From: Pedobacter cryoconitis
GTDB taxonomy: Bacteria; Bacteroidota; Bacteroidia; Sphingobacteriales; Sphingobacteriaceae
Assembly (NCBI RefSeq): GCF_001590605.1
Contig: NZ_CP014504.1
Coordinates: 930,001-994,000, forward strand
DNA: 64,000 bases
Direction: 5' to 3'
The notes beneath the pieces are model-generated. The model ran no database searches. It was not told the DNA's origin and worked only from the letters and a program-made list of their open reading frames with translations. Shown here piece by piece: positions 44,665-53,906 of this stretch; position 1 is the first letter of the stretch; each line of letters starts with the position of its first letter. The translations under genes were made by a program, and so were the position numbers.

Positions 44665-47226
44665 ATGATTGATATCCAGAAGAAGTCTTTTTGTGTACTA
44701 ACTGTACTTGTTTTTCTTTTTACATTCCAGGCTGCAGCGCAGCGTACCGTAATTTCAGGAACTATAACAAATATTAAGGATAGAAGCGCTATTCCTTATG
44801 TTACAGTTTTGTTTAAGGGTTCAAAAATAATGGCAAGAACAGATATTGACGGAAAATACGAGATTAGTACGACTGAGCCTTATACGCAGTTACAAGTCGA
44901 ATATATAGGCTTTAAAACACGCTTTTTTCCTGTGGTTGCTGGTCAGTCTCAGGTACTGAATATTAAGTTGCAGGAAGAGTCACAGAATCTGAGTGAAGTA
45001 AAGATCAGTTCTAATAAAAAGGCTCCTTACAAGAATAAGGGAAATCCAGCTGTTGAACTGATCAGGAAAGTAATTGAGCATAAATCGATGAACAGGCTTG
45101 AAAGTGCAGATGCAGTGCAGTATCAGCAGTATGACTGGATGCAGTTTTCACTTAGTAATTTATCAGAGAAATTTAAGAATAAAAAGCTTTTCCGTAAATA
45201 TCAGTTCTTATTTGATCAGCAGGATTCGTCTGCAATAGGTGGAAAAAACATTTTACCTATTTATCTTCGTGAACGGTTTTCTCAGAATTATTACCGTAAA
45301 AATCCTGAAAAAACAAAAGTGATTATGCTGGCTGATAAGCATGTGAATTTTGATAACGGGCTTGTTGATAATAATGCTATTGGTAATTATTTTGAAAGAA
45401 TGTATGCAGATGTAAATATCTATGATAACAATATCATTTTTACAAATAGCCAGTTTTTAAGCCCTATTGCTGCTAGTGCACCTACATTTTATAAGTTTTT
45501 TATTACCGATACGATCAGGACTTCAAAGCCTAATTTAATTGAGCTTTCGTTCGTGCCCCGTAATAAAAATGCACTGTTATTTGAAGGAAAGATCTATATC
45601 ACAATGGATGGGAAGTATGCTGTTCAGAATGCATTCTTGAAAACGGGCAAAGATGTAAATATAAATTTTGTCCGGGCTATGGAGGTTAAGCTAAATTTTG
45701 AAAAGGATTCATTGGGCAAGTTTTACCTGAGTAAAAGTCATTTATTAGTAGACTTTGGTTTGGGAAGTGATGGGGGCAGAGGCTTTAAAGGAGAGCGGAC
45801 GGTCGTGATTAAGGATTATAAAACAAACGTAATGCAACCAGATGCGATTTATAAGGGGGAAAGCCTGGTTGTGGTTCCGGAAGCAGAAAGCAGGTCTGAT
45901 CAATTCTGGGCAAATAATCGTCTGGATACTTTGGCGAAAGAAAAGATCAAAATTTACCGCAATATGGATAGCCTTGGTCAAATGAAGTCTTTCAAGCGTT
46001 TAATGGATGTAGCTTCTATTCTTTTTATAGGTTATAAAAAATATGGAAAGACTGAGGTTGGCCCTATCTATAGTTTTTATAGTTTCAATAACCTGGAGGG
46101 CTTCAGATTAAGGTTCGGAGGCCGGACGACTACAGACTTCAGTAAAAGATTTTATTTTGATACTTATGCTGCCTATGGTTTTAAGGATGAAAAGATGAAA
46201 GGTTATCTGAGTGCTGCTTATGCTTTTAACAATAAGTCTATTTATACTTTTCCCCAAAGTTTTATCAGAGCGAGTTTCCAGCGTGATGTTGATATTCCTG
46301 GAGATGGTGCTAAAAATATAATTCCAGAGGATAATTTTATTGCATCTTTTAAACGTGGAGAAAACAATCAATTCTTATATAGTGATTATTACAGGGTTAA
46401 CTATATGCAGGAATATAGCAATCACTTTTCTTTTAATCTTGGGTTTAAAAAATGGGCGCAAACTCCTGCTGGATCGCTCATTTTCGCTAATTATGTAGCG
46501 AATAAAGCGGTACTAACTGATCGGGTTATCAGTTCTGAATTTAGCCTGGATCTTCGTTATGCACCCTTTGAGAAATTTTATCAGGGTAAAACTTTCCGTG
46601 AGCGGATTATCGAAAAGTATCCGGTATTTAACCTGAATTATTCAAGAGGAATAAAAGGGTTATTTGGAGGACAATACAATTATCATAACATTATGGGCAG
46701 TATTGATAAGCGGTTCTATATGTCACAGTTCGGACGTTCAGATGTGAGATTAGAGGGTGGTTATATAGCGGGTAAGGTGCCTTTTCCATTACTGGATATC
46801 CATAGAGCAAATCAAAGTTATTCTTACCAGATATACGCTTATAACCTGATGAATTTTATGGAATTTGTAAGTGATCATTATGTGAGTTTGAATATTGATC
46901 ATAATTTCAATGGATTGATATTAAATAGAATACCATTGATCAAAAAGCTGAAATTAAGAGAGTACATTACTTTCAAAGGTTTATATGGTGGTTTGAGAAA
47001 AGAGAATGATCCTAATCAGGATGCTTCTTTATTGCAGTTCCCGGTAAATGGTGATGGCGTAAAAACCACTTATTCGCTCGGTAAATTACCATATATAGAA
47101 GGAAGTATAGGGATTGGGAATATTTTTAAAGTTGTCCGCCTGGATTTAGTCAGAAGATTCAATTATTTAGACAATCCTGGTATTTCTAAATATGGGTTAA
47201 GGGCAAAGGTTCAGTTCGAGTTTTAG
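44665..47226 (+). CDS. DUF5686 outer-membrane protein with carboxypeptidase-regulatory-like domain, paralog
   Basis: The 853-residue protein has the same order as the one at 9850: signal peptide (1-27, AAAQR), CarboxypepD_reg-like domain (about 32-112, ISGTITNIKDRSAIPYVTVL) and DUF5686 with a C-terminal barrel ending KVQFEF. Shared blocks include NPAVELIRKVIE, YFERMYAD, QFLSPIA, TFYKFFITDTI, FEGKIYITMDG and VSDHY. It stands alone, away from the sphingolipid genes. It converges on the Omp85-like gene with a 4-base overlap of stops. Function is unknown. Confidence 0.88.
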   Translation: MIDIQKKSFCVLTVLVFLFTFQAAAQRTVISGTITNIKDRSAIPYVTVLFKGSKIMARTDIDGKYEISTTEPYTQLQVEYIGFKTRFFPVVAGQSQVLNIKLQEESQNLSEVKISSNKKAPYKNKGNPAVELIRKVIEHKSMNRLESADAVQYQQYDWMQFSLSNLSEKFKNKKLFRKYQFLFDQQDSSAIGGKNILPIYLRERFSQNYYRKNPEKTKVIMLADKHVNFDNGLVDNNAIGNYFERMYADVNIYDNNIIFTNSQFLSPIAASAPTFYKFFITDTIRTSKPNLIELSFVPRNKNALLFEGKIYITMDGKYAVQNAFLKTGKDVNINFVRAMEVKLNFEKDSLGKFYLSKSHLLVDFGLGSDGGRGFKGERTVVIKDYKTNVMQPDAIYKGESLVVVPEAESRSDQFWANNRLDTLAKEKIKIYRNMDSLGQMKSFKRLMDVASILFIGYKKYGKTEVGPIYSFYSFNNLEGFRLRFGGRTTTDFSKRFYFDTYAAYGFKDEKMKGYLSAAYAFNNKSIYTFPQSFIRASFQRDVDIPGDGAKNIIPEDNFIASFKRGENNQFLYSDYYRVNYMQEYSNHFSFNLGFKKWAQTPAGSLIFANYVANKAVLTDRVISSEFSLDLRYAPFEKFYQGKTFRERIIEKYPVFNLNYSRGIKGLFGGQYNYHNIMGSIDKRFYMSQFGRSDVRLEGGYIAGKVPFPLLDIHRANQSYSYQIYAYNLMNFMEFVSDHYVSLNIDHNFNGLILNRIPLIKKLKLREYITFKGLYGGLRKENDPNQDASLLQFPVNGDGVKTTYSLGKLPYIEGSIGIGNIFKVVRLDLVRRFNYLDNPGISKYGLRAKVQFEF

Positions 47227-48434
47227 AAGGCTTCGTTGATGCCGACGAACACACCATTTGACCCATTACCAAAGCCATAATCAAGACATAGGTTTGTTCT
47301 TGTATGTTTGTTGAATAAGATACGTAATCCGGCTCCTCCACCTGGTTCCCAATAGTCGAATAGACGTGTGCGGGACTGGTTATTAGCAGTTTGCATATTG
47401 AAGAATGTGACGCCGCTGATTAGTTTATTCGCTGTAATGGGGAATCTGTATTCCAGTTCATTGTAAAAATAAGAGGGACCTTTAAAGCGGGCAATTGTAT
47501 AGCCACGGCCCATACGCTGATAACTATCGCTTCCTGTTCCTGGCAATTCCAAATAGGGGATTTTTCCTTTTAACAGATAAGAGCCCCATAACCAGAAGGC
47601 AAGCACGTGCTCAGGATTCTTTCTGGATAGTGACCAGTATTTCCTCAATTCTGTTTTTAATTGTGTGGCATTCTGGTCACTGCCTAACCATTTTCTATTT
47701 GATCTGAGCGATAGATTGATATAAACCCCTTTATAAGCACGAAATGGTTGGTCACGTGTATCATATAATAGATTTACTGAGAGTCCGCTGGCTGTATATC
47801 CATACGTAGGGAAGCCATTTTTAACACTGTAAAAGTGATTCCTGGTTTTTGACTTGGCTGAATTCTCGCGTTCGTCGTCAATATTTGTATAATAATTAAA
47901 AGCCAGGCCTGCTCCGGCATAAAAGTTATCAAATATCTTGCGGTATATATTTTCATATAACTTTGCATAAGTATACTTGATCGGAGATATTCCAGGGTCA
48001 TCTTTGCCTGTGCTAATCCCATGGTCAAGAACAACAGTTTTTCCAAATTCCCAACTTCCTTCCAAATACCATTGATTGGCTTCAGAATAGACGTTATGTT
48101 TTAATTGTATCAGGGCAAGCTGGTTAGTTGAAACTGCTCCGAAAGCATCAAAAATTGATATTGTAGTGGTTTTAGGATTGCCGAATATCTTAGTTACGGC
48201 AACATCTGCACCGAACATGAAGCCTGTACTTGGGGTATATCCAATGGTTGGCAGAACGGCCAGACTGCTGGTCTTTTTTAAAGTAGTATCCGTTTTTTTC
48301 TTAAACAATATTCTAAATATATCGTTTACATCTTGCTGTGCTACAGTGTCTTTTAAGGCAGATTTTTCCTGTGCAATTAGCGCACAAGAAGTACTCATCA
48401 AAAGAAATAACGCACCCAGAAAATAACGAAACAT
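47223..48434 (-). CDS. BamA/TamA-like outer-membrane barrel (surface antigen D15 type)
   Basis: The 403-residue protein has a signal peptide (about 1-21, LIAQ), no recognisable POTRA domain, and a barrel region with GYTPSTGFMFGADVAVTKIFG, then YDTRDQPFRAYKGVYINLSL and GGAGLRILFNKHTRTNLCLD, as in Omp85 barrels. The C-terminus ends VFVGINEAF with an aromatic residue. Such short POTRA-less members in Bacteroidota are annotated as BamA/TamA family; their role is not known. It overlaps the DUF5686 gene tail to tail, which may reflect a functional pair. Confidence 0.8.
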   Translation of the reverse strand: MFRYFLGALFLLMSTSCALIAQEKSALKDTVAQQDVNDIFRILFKKKTDTTLKKTSSLAVLPTIGYTPSTGFMFGADVAVTKIFGNPKTTTISIFDAFGAVSTNQLALIQLKHNVYSEANQWYLEGSWEFGKTVVLDHGISTGKDDPGISPIKYTYAKLYENIYRKIFDNFYAGAGLAFNYYTNIDDERENSAKSKTRNHFYSVKNGFPTYGYTASGLSVNLLYDTRDQPFRAYKGVYINLSLRSNRKWLGSDQNATQLKTELRKYWSLSRKNPEHVLAFWLWGSYLLKGKIPYLELPGTGSDSYQRMGRGYTIARFKGPSYFYNELEYRFPITANKLISGVTFFNMQTANNQSRTRLFDYWEPGGGAGLRILFNKHTRTNLCLDYGFGNGSNGVFVGINEAF

Positions 48435-48506
48435 ATATTTTTTAAAATTACAAAGAATATCTTCAATCTTGTCAAGGCTGTCTCATAAATTTTAATACTT
48501 TTAAGC

Positions 48507-49223
48507 ATGTTGATTCAACACACCGCTCTTCCTGTTGCTATTTTATTGATTGCAGGCGGATATTTTAGTGTCTATTTCCGAAAGTTAACTATAGGAGCAG
48601 CCACTACCGGGGTATTATGCGGAATACTCATTTTTCTTGGAATTGGTTATGCAGGACTGGCTTTGCTGGCCGCTTTTTTTTTATTGGGGACACTGGCTAC
48701 AGCATGGGGCAGGAAAGCGAAAACGCAACTGGATAAACCTGGGGATGCTGTTCAAAGAGAATCCGGACAAGTGCTGGCTAATGCTGGGGCAGCAACGCTG
48801 CTTTCTTTTGTAGCGATAGTTTTTCCTGCGTATAAAGAGGTTTTACTCTTGATGGCAGCTGGAAGTTTTGCCTCAGCTACAGCGGATACTTTATCTTCTG
48901 AGTTGGGTGTATTATATGGGAAAAGGTTTTATAATTGTTTGAACTGGAAAAGAGAGCGAAAAGGGCTCGACGGTGTCATCAGTTTAGAAGGTACATTGAT
49001 TGGTATAGCAGGGGCAGGTGTAATTGCATTAATCTACAGGCTGTTTAGCGTAAGCGCTGGTGGCATGGTAATTCTTGTTTTTGCAGGTTTGATGGGGAAT
49101 TTTTCGGATTCAGTGCTGGGAGCTGGTCTTGAACGGCGCAATTTTTTGGGCAATGATTGGGTGAATTTTCTAAGTACGTTATTTGCCGCAGGCATAACTC
49201 TGGTATTAATCAGCGTTTTCTGA
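48507..49223 (+). CDS. DUF92 (TIGR00297) integral membrane protein
   Basis: This 238-residue protein has about seven transmembrane helices and the DUF92 signature: FRKLTIGAATTGVLCGILIF, RESGQVLANAGAATLLSF, ASATADTLSSELGVLYGKR, DGVISLEGTLIGIAGAG and GNFSDSVLGAGLERR. The plant homologue VTE6 is a phytyl-phosphate kinase, and archaeal/bacterial members are thought to handle isoprenoid phosphates. It is monocistronic, divergent from the Omp85-like gene with 72 bases between them. The substrate in this organism is not known. Confidence 0.88.
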   Translation: MLIQHTALPVAILLIAGGYFSVYFRKLTIGAATTGVLCGILIFLGIGYAGLALLAAFFLLGTLATAWGRKAKTQLDKPGDAVQRESGQVLANAGAATLLSFVAIVFPAYKEVLLLMAAGSFASATADTLSSELGVLYGKRFYNCLNWKRERKGLDGVISLEGTLIGIAGAGVIALIYRLFSVSAGGMVILVFAGLMGNFSDSVLGAGLERRNFLGNDWVNFLSTLFAAGITLVLISVF

Positions 49224-49413
49224 TGGTTTTAATTTTCTGATCGTCAAATGAAATATTTATATTGGAGATTATTGAAAAAGACCCTTAAAATTAACTAAAA
49301 TTGTCAGTATAAAACAACGAGTTGGCCCGGGTTGTTAATCTTCATTAGAAAAAAATGAATAAAATAAGGGATCGATGCAAATATGCGACCCCTGAGAATT
49401 GAAATAACAAATT

Positions 49414-50097
49414 ATGAAACAAATATTGAAGATAGGACTGGATTCTGCAGCGCCTTTTCCTTTACACAGCGATTATAATTCATCTGTATTTGAAGGATTT
49501 GAGGTAGACATGATCCGGGCAGTTGCTGAAGTTTTGAATCTCGAACTACATTATGAGGTTTCATTATGGAAAACTATCCTCGAAAAGCTATATAAAGGTG
49601 AGCTGGATATGATCTGCTCGGCAGTGACTATGACTTCTTCCAGGCAAATGATCCTGGAATTTAGCAAGCCTTATTTGCAATTCCAGTTATGTGCGGTGGT
49701 TAATGGTGGAGATGGTCTGGTTGATCTGAGTAGTTTTAAGAATAAAAAAATAGGGATCAGGACTGCTACTGAGGCTGAAAAATATGTCATGGCCCAGTTT
49801 CCCGGGAATGTAACTGTACATACGGATACAAATGATGAACTCTATAAAAAGCTCCTTGCGCATAAAATCGATGTGCTCATAGATGATTCACCTATTGTGG
49901 GTGGCTTTCTTGCAAAACATCAATCCCTAAAGATTGGTATGTTTATGCCGGGAACAGAGTCTGAATATGCTATAGCAATGAAAAAGGGTGATCTTGCACT
50001 TAAGCATCAGATTAATGAAACTCTTGATTTGTTAAGGCAAAATGGGATTTATGATGCTATTCATGACAAATGGTTTAATAGTATTAAACTTGTCTGA
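49414..50097 (+). CDS. Periplasmic-binding-protein-like domain (SBP_bac_3) without a signal peptide
   Basis: The 227-residue protein is a complete amino-acid-type solute-binding domain: LKIGLDSAAPFPLHSDYNS, GFEVDMIRAVAEVLNLEL, WKTILEKLYKGELDMICSAV, KKIGIRTATEAEKYV and FNSIKLV at the end. The start MKQILKIGLDS goes directly into the first strand, so no signal peptide or lipobox exists and the protein should stay in the cytoplasm. No ABC transporter genes are near. It could be a cytosolic sensor or a moonlighting binding protein. A 190-base leader without other features precedes it. Confidence 0.85.
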   Translation: MKQILKIGLDSAAPFPLHSDYNSSVFEGFEVDMIRAVAEVLNLELHYEVSLWKTILEKLYKGELDMICSAVTMTSSRQMILEFSKPYLQFQLCAVVNGGDGLVDLSSFKNKKIGIRTATEAEKYVMAQFPGNVTVHTDTNDELYKKLLAHKIDVLIDDSPIVGGFLAKHQSLKIGMFMPGTESEYAIAMKKGDLALKHQINETLDLLRQNGIYDAIHDKWFNSIKLV

Positions 50098-50166
50098 TTA
50101 TCATCTCATTAATTAATTGTAATTTTGTATCTTAATTATTGTTTTTAGAGCTGTAAGATTTGTACC

Positions 50167-50277
50167 GTGGATAAGAAAAAACATAAAGATAAAAAGCATT
50201 CCAAATCTAAAAAGAAAAAGGAATGTTGTGAGAAGTATAAAAAAGGTAAGCGCTGCGATAATTGTCCTTTAGGGTAA
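50167..50277 (+). CDS. 36-residue Lys/Cys-rich protein, possible small metal-binding peptide
   Basis: The frame starts with GTG and is 36 codons long. It begins DKKKHKDKKHSKSKKKKE after the start and ends in a Cys-cluster, CCEKYKKGKRCDNCPLG. Cys residues lie at about 20, 21, 30 and 33 (CC-x8-C-x2-C), a spacing suited to one Zn or Fe ion; the first half is nearly all Lys, His and Asp. I recall similar short Cys/Lys-rich proteins in Bacteroidota but no named family. It ends 9 bases before the opposing hypothetical gene. The strict composition argues for a real gene. Confidence 0.55.
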   Translation: MDKKKHKDKKHSKSKKKKECCEKYKKGKRCDNCPLG

Positions 50278-50285
50278 TTTAATCT

Positions 50286-50522
50286 TCAGGCCTTTACAGA
50301 CTTTGTAGCATCCTGTATAATCCCAATTAAACGGGGGTTGTTTTCGCGGTATGCCTCGCTGAGCCAAATATATTTTCCCATTTCTATATCGTAAATTGCA
50401 ACGCTGGGACCATGCTCAGGCCCAAGTTCGCTAAAATATTGATGGCAGGCTACAATAGATCCTAATCTGCAGTACCAATCCTGATCCAGTTTATAATTGA
50501 TGTTGATTGCTAAGTATCTCAT
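50286..50522 (-). CDS. Small hypothetical protein
   Basis: The 78-residue protein begins MRYLAININYKLDQDWYCRL and includes HQYFSELGPEHGPSVAIYD and EMGKYIWLSEAYRENNPRLI. It is soluble-looking, with mixed alpha/beta potential and an aromatic-rich middle; no signal or membrane helix. I do not recognise the family. Its own promoter region (50523-50666) is shared with the divergent glycine-zipper gene. Base composition matches the neighbours. Confidence 0.65.
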   Translation of the reverse strand: MRYLAININYKLDQDWYCRLGSIVACHQYFSELGPEHGPSVAIYDIEMGKYIWLSEAYRENNPRLIGIIQDATKSVKA

Positions 50523-50666
50523 ACTTCAAACTTAAGCAGTGGTGTAAGGCCCTTCAAGAAAATTATATAAAATAGCCGATATGTTATATATTAAACCAGT
50601 TGCACCAAACAAAACGGCTTTTTGATTGCTTTTATAGTATAGTTTTTACCCAATAAGTTATCAATT

Positions 50667-51311
50667 ATGGAAAAAATAATACAGGCCTTGTTCAATACCG
50701 ATTCAGAGGCATTTAATGCCATGCAGGCTATACGTCAATTAGCTCATTCACAAGAAATTTCCTTAGGGGAATCTTATATTCTAAGTAAGGATAAGGATGG
50801 AAATACAGCGATTCGCTCTGCTAAAGATGAAGCGGAAGGTTACAGTGCAATAGGAGGAGGGATAATTGGTGGATTAATTGGATTATTGGCCGGACCGCTT
50901 GGTTTTCTTGTAGGTATAGGTGCTGGTATGGTTGCCGGTTCTGTTGGCGATACAGTCAGGGCAGAAGGAGTATCAGATTACCTGGATAAAGTTTCTGCAA
51001 ATATTCCGAACGGTAAGTCTTTATTGATTGCTCATGTTTGGGAAGATTGGGAAACTCCTGTTAATACTGTTCTGGAGCCGTTAACGCAAGATATTACCAG
51101 AACAAGTGTAGACGATGAGGCCTTTATTCCAGCACCTGCCAAACTTGTCGCTCTCCGTGAAAATCAGTTGTCACGCTGGGTAGATAATCATCATGAACAT
51201 AATGCCGACAGAGGTACTTTAGAAGCTCACTCGCAAGAAAAACAGGGCCGGATGGAAAGTCGTATCAAAGAACAAAAAGAAAGGCTTGAGCAGCTTAAAA
51301 AGGATAGGTAG
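50667..51311 (+). CDS. Glycine-zipper stress-type protein (DUF1269-like)
   Basis: The 214-residue protein begins with a ferredoxin-like alpha/beta part (MEKIIQALFNTDSEAFNAMQ), then a glycine-zipper membrane hairpin (about 72-92, SAIGGGIIGGLIGLLAGPLG; then GIGAGMVAGSVGD), and a second domain with SLLIAHVWEDWETPV. A highly charged coiled tail (about 165-214, MESRIKEQKERLEQLKKDR) ends it. DUF1269 proteins are seen in general-stress and membrane-integrity contexts, function unproven. The gene is monocistronic and converges on the ABC permease gene. Confidence 0.75.
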   Translation: MEKIIQALFNTDSEAFNAMQAIRQLAHSQEISLGESYILSKDKDGNTAIRSAKDEAEGYSAIGGGIIGGLIGLLAGPLGFLVGIGAGMVAGSVGDTVRAEGVSDYLDKVSANIPNGKSLLIAHVWEDWETPVNTVLEPLTQDITRTSVDDEAFIPAPAKLVALRENQLSRWVDNHHEHNADRGTLEAHSQEKQGRMESRIKEQKERLEQLKKDR

Positions 51312-51335
51312 TTTTAATTTATTTGCAGGTAGTAA

Positions 51336-53699
51336 TTATTCGTTTTTAAGGGAGTCTGCTGGGTTTGATTTAACTACTTTAATGGATTGAAAGCTTACTG
51401 TCAGTATGGTAATTAGTAGCGAAAGTCCAATTGCAATCGCAAAAGGTAATATAGAAATAGCTATTCTGAAACTATAGGAGGCCAGCCAGTTGTTTATAAG
51501 GAGATAAGCAACTGGAAATGCGATTAAATTACCAATAGCTACCAACTTTATAAAATCTTTGTTCAATAGGGTAATAATATTTAAATTACTTGCCCCTAGT
51601 ACCTTACGGATGCTTATTTCTCTTTTTCGTTGTTCTGCCATAAATAAGGCCAGCCCTAAAAGTCCAAGGCAGGAAATGAAAATAGCAAAACCACCAAACC
51701 AATTTGATAAAATGCCCAATAGCTTTTCGTTATGAAATTTCGTCTCGAAACTTTCATCTACAAAATGCCTTTCTACCGGAAAATCTGGATTCATCGTTTT
51801 AATTATATCATCAATCTTATTGACTGAATTACTTACATTCTGATTAGGATTCAGCCTGGCAATGATTGTATATATTTCATTCATATTATAACTAATAGCC
51901 ATCGGTTCTGCCCTTTTATAGGGAGATTCCATAACAAAATCTTCCATTACCCCTATAATTGTTAATGGTTGGTTAGCATATTTAATTACAGTACCTACAG
52001 GATTTTTTAAACCCATTATTTTTACCGCTGCTTCATTTATGATAATTGTTGCTGAGTCTTTATATTTGGGAGAAAAATCCCGTCCTGACAACATTTTTGC
52101 ACCGGTTGTTTTAGTGAAATCGTATCCTGTGTTCCGGTAATTAAAGATGAATATATCACTTGGTTTTTTACCTGCCCAGCTAAAATCACTTGTATTATTC
52201 CCTCCATCATCGAGAGATTGACTGAAATAAGTTACATCGGTGACGGCACCGGATTTAAGTAATTGATTTTTGATCAAAAGTAATTGAGATTTGGTCCTTA
52301 TTTTTCCTTCGGCAAATATGTCTATCAGACCGGCCTTGTTATATCCAATCGGTTTATTTCTTACATAATTCAATTGCTGATAGATTACAGCAGTACAAAC
52401 TATAAGGCAGGCGGCGAAGATAAACTGGAAGACTACAAGTATTTTACGGATTGAAAGAGAAGAATTTCCAGCGGTATTAAATCCCTTCAATACTTTAACT
52501 GGTTCAAAGGAGGAAAGATAAAATGCGGGGTAACTTCCTGCTACAAATCCGGTCAATAAGGTTAAACTAACTAATACTGACCAGAATTTCCAGTCTTTAT
52601 AGTTAATAGTCAGTTCCATATGTAGTAACGCATTAAAATATGGGAGACTGATTTCCAGTAAGGTAAAGGCTATCAGCATGCCAATAAATGCTAATAACAT
52701 GGATTCCAGCATAAATTGACTGATCAGGGATTTTCTGGAAGAGCCAATTACTTTGCGCACACCAACTTCTTTTGCCCTTTTTTCAGATCTTGCTGTAGAG
52801 AGGTTCATGAAATTTACGCAGGCAATCAGCAAAATAGAAAAAGCGAGCATCAGGAAGATCCTGAGCTGATCAATTTTACCACCTGTAGATTTTCCATTTT
52901 CAAATTTATCATATAAGTGCATTTTAGAAACAGGATGTAGAAAGGCTTCACTGGAAGAGATAGTTCTGTTTCTTTTATAAATCCCTTTCATCTGATTGTT
53001 GACCTGATTGAAAAACTGATTGTCTTTGAGTTGTACCAAAGTCATGCAGACATTGCTTTTCCAATTGGGTTCTTTGAGAGGTGGATTATGCTTCTCATTT
53101 AATGCCCAGGGCAATAGATAATCGAACCTGATACTATTGTTTATGGGAATATCTTCAATCACAGCTTCGACTTTCAGGTTTTCAGTGTTTCCCAGTTTTA
53201 TTATTTTATTAATTGGGTCTTCACTGCCGAATAGACTTTTAGCTAGTGTTTCGGTCAGTATTACTGTGTTTACTTGTTTTAAGGCAAGGGCTGGATTACC
53301 TTTAATAAATTTATAGTCCAGTATTTTAAGGAAAGACGGATCGGCATAAATTGCTTGTTTTTTGAAGTTGTTATGTTTATAGCTGATTAATGTTTTTTCT
53401 GGGAAGGTAGAGTGAGAAGTGTAGGCTACTCCTGGTATTTTATCCCTGATCTCTCTGGCCATTGGCGCAGGAGTCCATGGCCAGCTTGTGATCTGCCCAT
53501 TGGCGGTTAAATTATCAATCGCCAGGTAAGTCTTCTCATGATGAGTAAACTGCTTATCGTAACTCATTTCATAAGCGACATACAGTAGTAAAATGAGACA
53601 ACTGGCCATACCAATTGCTAAACCACCAATGTTTATGAAAGTAAATACCTTGTTTTTCCAAAGATTACGCATTGCTATTTTGAAATTCAGTTTAAACAT
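51336..53699 (-). CDS. MacB/FtsX-type ABC transporter permease
   Basis: The 787-residue protein has the Bacteroidota double-FtsX design: TM1 (about 18-40) after MFKLNFKIAMRNLWKNKVFT, a MacB_PCD periplasmic domain, three helices in the first FtsX unit (about 280-400, with ARSEKRAKEVGVRKVIGSSR), a second periplasmic domain, and the second FtsX unit (about 665-780, with AEQRKREISIRKVLGASN). Such permeases export lipoproteins, peptides or drugs, or signal mechanically. No ATPase gene is adjacent. It is a lone copy, divergent from the WYL regulator. Confidence 0.92.
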   Translation of the reverse strand: MFKLNFKIAMRNLWKNKVFTFINIGGLAIGMASCLILLLYVAYEMSYDKQFTHHEKTYLAIDNLTANGQITSWPWTPAPMAREIRDKIPGVAYTSHSTFPEKTLISYKHNNFKKQAIYADPSFLKILDYKFIKGNPALALKQVNTVILTETLAKSLFGSEDPINKIIKLGNTENLKVEAVIEDIPINNSIRFDYLLPWALNEKHNPPLKEPNWKSNVCMTLVQLKDNQFFNQVNNQMKGIYKRNRTISSSEAFLHPVSKMHLYDKFENGKSTGGKIDQLRIFLMLAFSILLIACVNFMNLSTARSEKRAKEVGVRKVIGSSRKSLISQFMLESMLLAFIGMLIAFTLLEISLPYFNALLHMELTINYKDWKFWSVLVSLTLLTGFVAGSYPAFYLSSFEPVKVLKGFNTAGNSSLSIRKILVVFQFIFAACLIVCTAVIYQQLNYVRNKPIGYNKAGLIDIFAEGKIRTKSQLLLIKNQLLKSGAVTDVTYFSQSLDDGGNNTSDFSWAGKKPSDIFIFNYRNTGYDFTKTTGAKMLSGRDFSPKYKDSATIIINEAAVKIMGLKNPVGTVIKYANQPLTIIGVMEDFVMESPYKRAEPMAISYNMNEIYTIIARLNPNQNVSNSVNKIDDIIKTMNPDFPVERHFVDESFETKFHNEKLLGILSNWFGGFAIFISCLGLLGLALFMAEQRKREISIRKVLGASNLNIITLLNKDFIKLVAIGNLIAFPVAYLLINNWLASYSFRIAISILPFAIAIGLSLLITILTVSFQSIKVVKSNPADSLKNE

Positions 53700-53906
53700 A
53701 TCTGTTATTAAATAAGGATCAATTGATGAATTGATCGTTTAGCTAAGGATATGCCAATAAAAAAAATGTTAATCCAATAGCAATAAACTATGTTTTCTAA
53801 ATTAAGTTAAAAATAATCGTTCGTAAATGAACATATAGTGTGCATCTGTGAACAATAGATAAATTTAATATGCTAATTTTATTAGCTAAATTTATAGCTT
53901 TGAGCT

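Noticed and set aside
49351..49394. Imperfect hairpin AGGGATCGA / TGCGACCCCT before the solute-binding-like gene
   Set aside because: Several mismatches and no T-run; neither a terminator nor a recognisable riboswitch.
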